The notes under the pieces were generated by a model, which had not been told where the DNA came from, searched no databases, and saw only the letters and a list, made by a program, of their open reading frames with translations. From assembly GCA_964425275.1 (NCBI GenBank), contig CAYRLZ010000037.1, positions 1 to 19,438 of the forward strand: a stretch of DNA of 19,438 bases. Direction: 5' to 3'. Positions 15,692 to 19,438 of the stretch are shown here, one piece after another. The stretch comes from CAYRLZ01 sp964425275. Lineage in GTDB: Bacteria > Hydrothermota > Tepidihabitantia > Tepidihabitantales > JBDRVQ01. Numbering within the stretch: position 1 is the first letter of the stretch; each line of letters starts with the position of its first letter. The translations under genes were made by a program, and so were the position numbers.

Positions 15692-15885
15692 TCAGGGAAA
15701 AGACCGGAAAGAAATACGGCACAGATTCTGGTTCTTTCTAATAAGGGTGGTGTTGGTAAAAGTTTTGTTGTCGTGAATATTGCGGTCGGCCAAGCAAACT
15801 CGGTGTAAAGGTTGGAATTTTAGATGCGGATATCCCCGGACCATCGGTCGCAAAGATATTAAGCTTTGAAGAAAAATCCAAAACA
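15692..15885 (+). pseudogene. Frameshifted remnant of an Mrp/NBP35-type P-loop ATPase
   Basis: One frame encodes QILVLSNKGGVGKSFVVVNIAVGQA, with the deviant Walker A motif KGGVGKS at 15743-15763, and stops at TAA 15806-15808. The next frame, from about 15799, continues as KLGVKVGILDADIPGPSVAKIL (15802-15861). Together they match the N-terminal 50 residues of Mrp/ApbC/NBP35 iron-sulfur carriers. A one-base loss in the A-run at 15796-15798 (GCAAAC for GCAAAAC) would explain the frame change. There is no visible start codon and everything after about residue 55 of the family is missing, so it is a truncated pseudogene. Confidence 0.75.
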
Positions 15886-15916
15886 GGTACTGACCTTTTT
15901 GTTTTAAGGAGGCATT

Positions 15917-16159
15917 GTGAGAAAAACAACAAAAGTAATAGCCTGGATGATAATCGGCTTCATTGCCCATCTCTTTGCAGCAAGACCTTTTGCCACCGAT
16001 GATGCGGGCACGGTATCGCCTGGAAAATATGAACCAAAACTCGACTATGAATTTGGGAAAGAAGAGGGCATCCTGACCCGCTGGTTAGGTATTTTTAAAG
16101 GTTATTTATTTTTCCCCCAAATAAGGTTGCCTTTTAGAAAATATCGGTTAAAATTATAA
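15917..16159 (+). pseudogene. N-terminal stub of an exported, probably outer-membrane, protein
   Basis: A GTG start with a strong AAGGAGG at 15906-15912 opens 80 codons. Residues 1-22 are a signal peptide (VIAWMIIGFIAHLFAA). RPFATDDAGTVSPGKYEPKLDYEF is the typical mature start of transporter/MetA-pathway barrel proteins, which normally continue for more than 200 residues. Here the similarity ends after about residue 50, and a tail of unrelated look follows to a stop. The good ribosome binding site with so little protein suggests recent truncation by internal deletion. A short expressed peptide cannot be excluded. Confidence 0.55.
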
Positions 16160-16252
16160 AAAGAAGTTGTTAAGAAATATGGAATTAAAGATAGAATTAT
16201 CTAACAGGAATTTCGGGGTGAAAGAGAGGACCAAGTAGATTATGGCGAATGG
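16160..16252 (+). pseudogene. Unidentified coding remnant
   Basis: In the same frame as the stub's stop, the DNA reads KEVVKKYGIKDRII, stop, QEFRGEREDQVDYGEW, stop. The composition looks like the end of a real protein interrupted by one TAA (16202-16204). I do not recognise the family. It overlaps the methyltransferase start by 11 bases. Confidence 0.3.
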
Positions 16253-16889
16253 TAAGGCAATAAAAGTATTTGATAAATATTTTAAAGAGTATGATGAATG
16301 GTATGAAGAGAATAAGTTGGTTTATCTTTCCGAGGTAGCAGTCTTAAGGAAGGTAATTCCGAAAGGTAAAAAGGGATTGGAAATAGGTGTTGGAACAGGG
16401 AGATTTGCTGAACCATTAGGTATTGAATATGGAATAGACCCATCAGAAAAGATGTTAAGTATTGCGAAAAGGAGAGGGGTAAAGACTTTTGTCGGGAGGG
16501 GAGAAAGATTGCCTTTCTCGGATAAAAAGTTTGATTATGTGGCTTTGATTATTACCTTATGTTTTGTCGAAAATCCTGATGAAGTAATAAAAGAAGCAAA
16601 AAGGGTTTTGCGGGATAATGGGAAAATAATTATTGGCATAATAGATAAAACTAGCTTCTTAGGAAAGTTTTATCAGAAAAAGAAAAAAGAAGGACATAAG
16701 ATTTATAAATATGCCAATTTCTTCTTGGTAAAGGAAGCAGTAGATTTATTAAAGAGACACGCTTTCAAAAATTTTGTTTTTTACCAAACTCTCTTTAAAC
16801 CTTTAGAAGATATAAAAGAAGTAGAAGAGCCGAAGGAAGGTTTCGGGGAGGGAAGTTTTGTAGTTATCTCTGCCGAAAAATCTATTTAA
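16242..16889 (+). CDS. Class I SAM-dependent methyltransferase
   Basis: 215 residues with GAGAGGA about 15 bases upstream. Motif I is GLEIGVGTGRFAEPLG at about residues 45-60, followed by YGIDPSEKMLSIAKRRGV, the GERLPFSDKKFDYVALI acidic/hydrophobic strand and VLRDNGKIIIGIID. This is the Methyltransf_11 layout. The C-terminal half, with SFLGKFYQKKKKEGHKIYKYANFF, resembles a group seen near Mrp and radical SAM genes in anaerobes. The substrate is unknown. It is intact despite lying directly after three decayed genes, and shares their AT-rich codon use. Confidence 0.85.
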   Translation: MANGKAIKVFDKYFKEYDEWYEENKLVYLSEVAVLRKVIPKGKKGLEIGVGTGRFAEPLGIEYGIDPSEKMLSIAKRRGVKTFVGRGERLPFSDKKFDYVALIITLCFVENPDEVIKEAKRVLRDNGKIIIGIIDKTSFLGKFYQKKKKEGHKIYKYANFFLVKEAVDLLKRHAFKNFVFYQTLFKPLEDIKEVEEPKEGFGEGSFVVISAEKSI

Positions 16890-17653
16890 TTTTTACAAAT
16901 ATAAAGTTTCACCCTCACTCAAATTACCTCGGCAACTTTTTTATCCGCAGATAGTTAAATTGGTAATGGGATTATTTGTTGGATCTTTATGGTTATTTGA
17001 TCAAAAGCAAGGGTAATGGACTTAATTAGTAGGATTTGCCTTTTGGCTAAAACCGGACTTGCCACGAATTTTCCCAAGTCCTCTTGCCTGATTTTTATCT
17101 TAATTTAAGGAATACCAGCCGATTTCCCGGACGCAGGAATGGTTAAAGGTGGGTTGTGTCTAAATCATTTATCTAATTTTTCTTCCCATTTTTTTCTAAC
17201 TTTTCTACCGGGAAGAAGTCCTGCGGGAAAATGGGAATATAATTGGTCAAAAATTAGGTTTAACAAGAAATAAGATTTTTATTTTTTTGCCTAATGTGAT
17301 TTACTGCCTTTTTGGGTATATCCCGGTGTCCATCCCCAGACGCTTCCCGGGGGTATCCCCTAGGGCATTTGGAAAAGAGACCATCCCCCTTGTCTCATCT
17401 TTCCTTACCCGGAACTTCTTCCAGGCTTTATTTGGTGCCTATCTATATATAACGGAGAAGTCCCCCAAAACCTGACCAGTAATTTTTTCAAAGGGTTTCC
17501 TAAATTTTTATTATGGCACGATTTTTGTTTCTCTAATAAATAAGTCCTCTTTTATCAAGGATTTATCCCTTGGCGCCTTCGGTCTCTAACCTCTCGTTGA
17601 CAATAAAATCTTTTTTGTTATTCTTTCGGGAGAAAAGGAAGAAGGAGGGTAAT
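16890..17653. other. 764-base region without a convincing gene
   Basis: Mixed AT-rich sequence with several GC-rich patches; all three forward frames are broken by frequent stops. One possible long-range stem is visible: TTTCCCG (17123-17129) and CAGGA (17134-17138) pair with TCCTG (17219-17223) and CGGGAAA (17224-17230) around an 80-base loop. Short GGG-TATAT-CCC and GGGG-GTAT-CCCC hairpins lie near 17315-17360. It could hold decayed genes, an RNA element or a long mscL leader. No tRNA or CRISPR pattern is seen. Confidence 0.5.
17597..17624 (+). promoter_or_regulatory. Possible mscL promoter
   Basis: TTGACA (17597-17602), 16 bases, TATTCT (17619-17624), giving a leader of about 23 bases that contains AAGGAGGG (17642-17649) ahead of the ATG at 17654. 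The -35 box is consensus but the -10 box is weak. Confidence 0.35.
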
Positions 17654-18097
17654 ATGCTGAAAGAGTTTAAGGAATTTGCTTTGCGGGGTAATGTGGTGGA
17701 TATGGCAGTCGGCATCATTGTCGGCGCCGCCTTTGGGACAATTGTCAACTCCTTAGTTTCCGATATAATAACGCCACCGATTGGTCTTCTTTTGGGCAAG
17801 GTTGACTTCTCAAACTTTTTTCTCATCTTAAAAAAGGGTATAAATCCCGGACCTTATCCCTCTTTATCTTCCGCGCAGAGTGCTGGAGCGGTGACTTTGA
17901 ATTATGGTCTTTTTATCACCAAGGTTATTAATTTTCTTATCGTCTCCTTTGCGGTATTTTTGTTAGTGCGGAGCATTAATCGCCTGAAAAGGGAAAGAGA
18001 AAAAACAACCCCGAAAACCAAAGAATGTCCCTATTGTTTTTTATCAATTCCGATTAACGCCATCCGTTGCCCGCACTGCACATCGGAGTTAAAATAA
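17654..18097 (+). CDS. mscL: Large-conductance mechanosensitive channel MscL with C-terminal zinc ribbon
   Basis: 147 residues from the ATG at 17654, fixed by AAGGAGGG 4 bases upstream; earlier in-frame starts lack such a site. It starts with the classic FKEFALRGNVVDMAVGIIVGAAFGTIVNSLVSDIITP, the first helix and pore. A periplasmic loop follows, then the second membrane helix FLIVSFAVFLLVRSINRLK. MscL opens under membrane tension to release solutes during osmotic downshock. The tail, where other MscL proteins have a short helical bundle, is a zinc ribbon: Cys125, Cys128, Cys139, Cys142 (CPYC and CPHC). Such tails occur in some MscL proteins. A tiny zinc-ribbon ORF starts 3 bases downstream. 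Confidence 0.95.
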   Translation: MLKEFKEFALRGNVVDMAVGIIVGAAFGTIVNSLVSDIITPPIGLLLGKVDFSNFFLILKKGINPGPYPSLSSAQSAGAVTLNYGLFITKVINFLIVSFAVFLLVRSINRLKREREKTTPKTKECPYCFLSIPINAIRCPHCTSELK

Positions 18098-18100
18098 GAT

Positions 18101-18166
18101 ATGCATTGCCCTTTTTGTCGGGTTAAGATTAAGAGAAGAGGGGTTTTTCATAAGGCGTTAAAATGA
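18101..18166 (+). pseudogene. Truncated copy of a small zinc-ribbon protein
   Basis: 21 codons starting 3 bases after the mscL stop. M-H-CPFC-RVKIK and later FHK match the start of the complete 45-residue zinc-ribbon protein at 18994, with one residue fewer between them; the second CPxC pair is missing because a TGA follows. The DNA of the first 25 bases is nearly identical to that of the full copy. It is probably a broken paralogue, though a tiny expressed peptide is possible. Confidence 0.5.
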
Positions 18167-18238
18167 TTTCTTTATCTCAGACGCAGGTTTCTAACTTTCG
18201 TCGGCAACGCCATTACTTAGAGAGGTCTCCCAATTTTC

Positions 18239-18266
18239 TTGACTTATTTCTTTTTGGATTTATAAT
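18239..18266 (+). promoter_or_regulatory. Near-consensus promoter of the HEPN/MNT unit
   Basis: TTGACT (18239-18244), 16 bases, TATAAT (18261-18266), then GAATT and the ATG at 18272. Same geometry as at 14714-14741, so a leaderless mRNA is expected. Confidence 0.72.
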
Positions 18267-18271
18267 GAATT

Positions 18272-18658
18272 ATGTCGGAACGTTGGAAAGATTGGTTAAC
18301 CCAAGCGGAGAGGGATTTGGAACACGCCGCAATGGCTGCTGAGCAGGGCTTTTATGAGTGGGCTTGTTTCAGCGCCCAACAAGCCGCGGAAAAGGCATTA
18401 AAAGCGGTCTATCTCTTTCGGAATGCTGAGGCTTGGGGTCATTCCGTTGCCAGCCTCCTTAAAAATCTGCCGGAGAAGGCATCAGAAGATTTAATTGAAA
18501 AGGGTGCTAAATTAGACCGTTTTTATCTTCCCACCCGTTATGCTAATAGTTTTGAAAGCGGTGCCCCGATGGAATATTTCTTTAAGACCGACGCCGAAGA
18601 GGCGATTGAAAATGCGAAAGAGATTATTAGATACGGTAAAGGTCTACTCCCTAAATAG
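18272..18658 (+). CDS. HEPN-domain protein (likely toxin of a HEPN/MNT pair)
   Basis: 128 residues, the usual size of a stand-alone HEPN protein. RWKDWLTQAERDLEHAAMAAEQGFYEWACFSAQQAAEKALKAV is the family's two-helix signature. The catalytic-type motif is R50-NAEAWG-H57, an R-x6-H, followed by SVASLLKNL. HEPN proteins of this kind are often RNases paired with a nucleotidyltransferase that neutralises them. The R-x4-H-x-Y form, where the Tyr is AMPylated by the partner, is not present: Ser and Val follow the His. It is the first gene of the unit, with a leaderless promoter and no ribosome binding site. The partner gene begins inside its 3' end. Confidence 0.88.
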   Translation: MSERWKDWLTQAERDLEHAAMAAEQGFYEWACFSAQQAAEKALKAVYLFRNAEAWGHSVASLLKNLPEKASEDLIEKGAKLDRFYLPTRYANSFESGAPMEYFFKTDAEEAIENAKEIIRYGKGLLPK

Positions 18659-18983
18659 AGAAGAAATTATCAATAAGTTAACTTCTCTTGCCCAGAGGCT
18701 TTTAGAAGAGAATAAAAATGTTTTAAGGGTCATACTTTTTGGCTCGCTTGCCAGTAAGGGTCATTCCCCGCGCAGCGATATTGATTTATTAGTTGTTCTT
18801 TCCGATGACAACCGAAGGAGAATGGACCGAATCCCAGAATTTCTGCGCTATTTTTTGGAAGTTGGGCACCCGGTGGATGTTTTGGTCTACACCGCAAAGG
18901 AGATAGAGGATGAAAAGGAGGAATCATTTTTGAAGAGGGTTTTAGGTCAAGGGGTTCTCCTTGCTGTCCGAAGCGAGGGATAA
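18612..18983 (+). CDS. Minimal nucleotidyltransferase (MNT), likely antitoxin partner
   Basis: About 123 residues from the ATG at 18612, overlapping the HEPN gene by 47 bases; an earlier in-frame ATG at 18540 would overlap more and adds a non-family N-terminus. The core GSLASKGHSPRSDIDLLVVL keeps the GS-x10-DxD nucleotide-binding and metal-binding motif intact. The rest, with PVDVLVYTAKEIED, is normal for the family. In studied pairs such proteins transfer AMP onto the HEPN toxin and silence it. Given the HEPN motif here, the modified residue, if any, is unclear. Overlapping reading frames fit tight stoichiometric control. Confidence 0.87.
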   Translation: MRKRLLDTVKVYSLNREEIINKLTSLAQRLLEENKNVLRVILFGSLASKGHSPRSDIDLLVVLSDDNRRRMDRIPEFLRYFLEVGHPVDVLVYTAKEIEDEKEESFLKRVLGQGVLLAVRSEG

Positions 18984-18993
18984 ATTCTTCGGT

Positions 18994-19131
18994 ATGTATT
19001 GTCCTTTTTGTCGGGTGAAGATGAAGGAGGAGAAGCGGAGTTTCCATAAGCAGAGGAAGTGGCGTTGCCCTAAATGTGGTCGGGTTCGGAGGCAAAGGAT
19101 AAAAAGGGTAAAACGGCGAGAAGGGTTTTAA
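18994..19131 (+). CDS. Small, very basic zinc-ribbon protein (45 residues)
   Basis: It starts 10 bases after the MNT stop and reads M-Y-CPFC-RVKMKEEKRSFHKQRKWR-CPKC-GRVRRQRIKRVKRREGF. Cys3, Cys6, Cys25 and Cys28 make a complete zinc ribbon; 19 of 45 residues are Lys or Arg and only 3 are acidic, so it probably binds nucleic acid. The ribosome binding site is weak (GAGGG about 15 bases upstream), so translation may be coupled to the MNT gene. A truncated relative lies on the other side of the HEPN/MNT pair. No named family is recognised. Its end is 4 bases from the convergent minus-strand gene. Confidence 0.65.
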   Translation: MYCPFCRVKMKEEKRSFHKQRKWRCPKCGRVRRQRIKRVKRREGF

Positions 19132-19135
19132 TCTT

Positions 19136-19438
19136 TTACCACCAGTAGCGAACCGTGTAGGTTATCACCCCTTCGCCATTTTTCGGCACCGGGAGATTGA
19201 ACTCAATGGTTCTTGCATCCTTCTTTTCGTAATCCTGGGATTTCTCAATTATCTTCCAGTTTGACCAGCGCCAGAGGTGTTCAACCACCCGGACTAAGAC
19301 TGGCTCTTCCTTATGGTTGCGGATGGTAATCTTATAAGATTCCACAACCCAGTCATCGCCTCTTTTGAAATCGGTTTGGACCCTTTCGCCCACAATATCA
19401 AAGGCATCGCCTAAATAAATCCGAACCAGTTCGTCTTT
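19136..19438 (-). CDS. DUF4139-type protein, C-terminal part (cut by window edge)
   Basis: 101 codons are inside the window and the frame stays open to the edge, so the start lies to the right. LGDAFDIVGERVQTDFKR, ESYKITIRNHKEEPVLVRVVEHL, then FNLPVPKNGEGVITYTVRYWW are the pattern of the DUF4139 C-terminal region, a beta-rich domain of exported or envelope proteins with unknown function. It converges on the zinc-ribbon gene with 4 bases between stops and no obvious terminator. Confidence 0.75.
   Translation of the reverse strand, partial: KDELVRIYLGDAFDIVGERVQTDFKRGDDWVVESYKITIRNHKEEPVLVRVVEHLWRWSNWKIIEKSQDYEKKDARTIEFNLPVPKNGEGVITYTVRYWW

Noticed and set aside
15692..15970. 92-codon minus-strand frame over the Mrp remnant
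   Set aside because: The plus strand carries the recognisable P-loop remnant; the antisense product has no sensible features.
17287..17475. 62-codon open frame in the gene-free region
   Set aside because: No ribosome binding site, no recognisable pattern, and composition like translated non-coding DNA.
17570..17653. Longer N-terminus for MscL
   Set aside because: MscL homologues begin at MLKEFKEFALRGN, and AAGGAGGG precedes that ATG.
1..19438. CRISPR array, tRNA, rRNA or transposase
   Set aside because: No regularly spaced repeats, no cloverleaf-like sequence and no transposase motif were found in either strand by reading.

Overview
The window reads as a gene-dense, moderately AT-rich stretch of chromosome from a diderm (Gram-negative-type) bacterium, probably anaerobic and possibly thermophilic. 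The mix of secreted proteins with FlgD-like C-terminal Ig domains, a PorV/PorQ-like barrel, a very large TPR protein and an ExbB/ExbD/TonB set recalls uncultured FCB-like lineages such as candidate division WOR-3. That placement is inference from protein style only; there is no rRNA or other marker here.

Positions 247-9272 hold an envelope block in two transcription-like runs. The first is a secreted Ig-repeat protein, a PorV-like outer-membrane barrel and an 828-residue TPR protein. After a 117-base gap with a strong ribosome binding site come ExbB/TolQ, two ExbD/TolR paralogues, TonB, and a secreted protein joining a FlgD-like Ig domain to an OmpA-like C-terminus. Most joints in the second run are ATGA or TAATG overlaps. 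Together they look like a proton-driven inner-membrane motor with its periplasmic and outer-membrane partners. The second ExbD has Cys where the proton-coupling Asp belongs. A polytopic membrane protein follows (9319-10350).

Positions 10380-12857 are a tightly overlapping regulatory operon: ECF sigma factor, zinc-finger anti-sigma factor with one membrane span, a Spy/CpxP-like helical periplasmic protein and an exported protein of unknown function. It looks like an envelope-stress circuit. On the minus strand, 14708-12887 encode an SdpI-family membrane protein and a DUF438/hemerythrin/PAS sensor-like protein.

Positions 14913-16889 are more AT-rich and partly decayed: an intact COG0731-type radical SAM enzyme, a frameshifted remnant of an Mrp/NBP35 P-loop ATPase, the N-terminal stub of an exported protein, a further unidentified coding remnant, and an intact SAM-dependent methyltransferase. 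A 764-base region without a convincing gene follows.

Positions 17654-19131 hold mscL with a C-terminal zinc ribbon, a truncated tiny zinc-ribbon ORF, a HEPN/MNT pair (toxin-antitoxin type) and a complete 45-residue, very basic zinc-ribbon protein. The window ends in the C-terminal part of a DUF4139-type protein on the minus strand.

A pattern across the window: at three transcription-unit heads a TTGACT-16-TATAAT-like promoter ends only 5-7 bases before the ATG, which predicts leaderless mRNAs. Genes inside operons instead use Shine-Dalgarno sites or stop-start overlaps.
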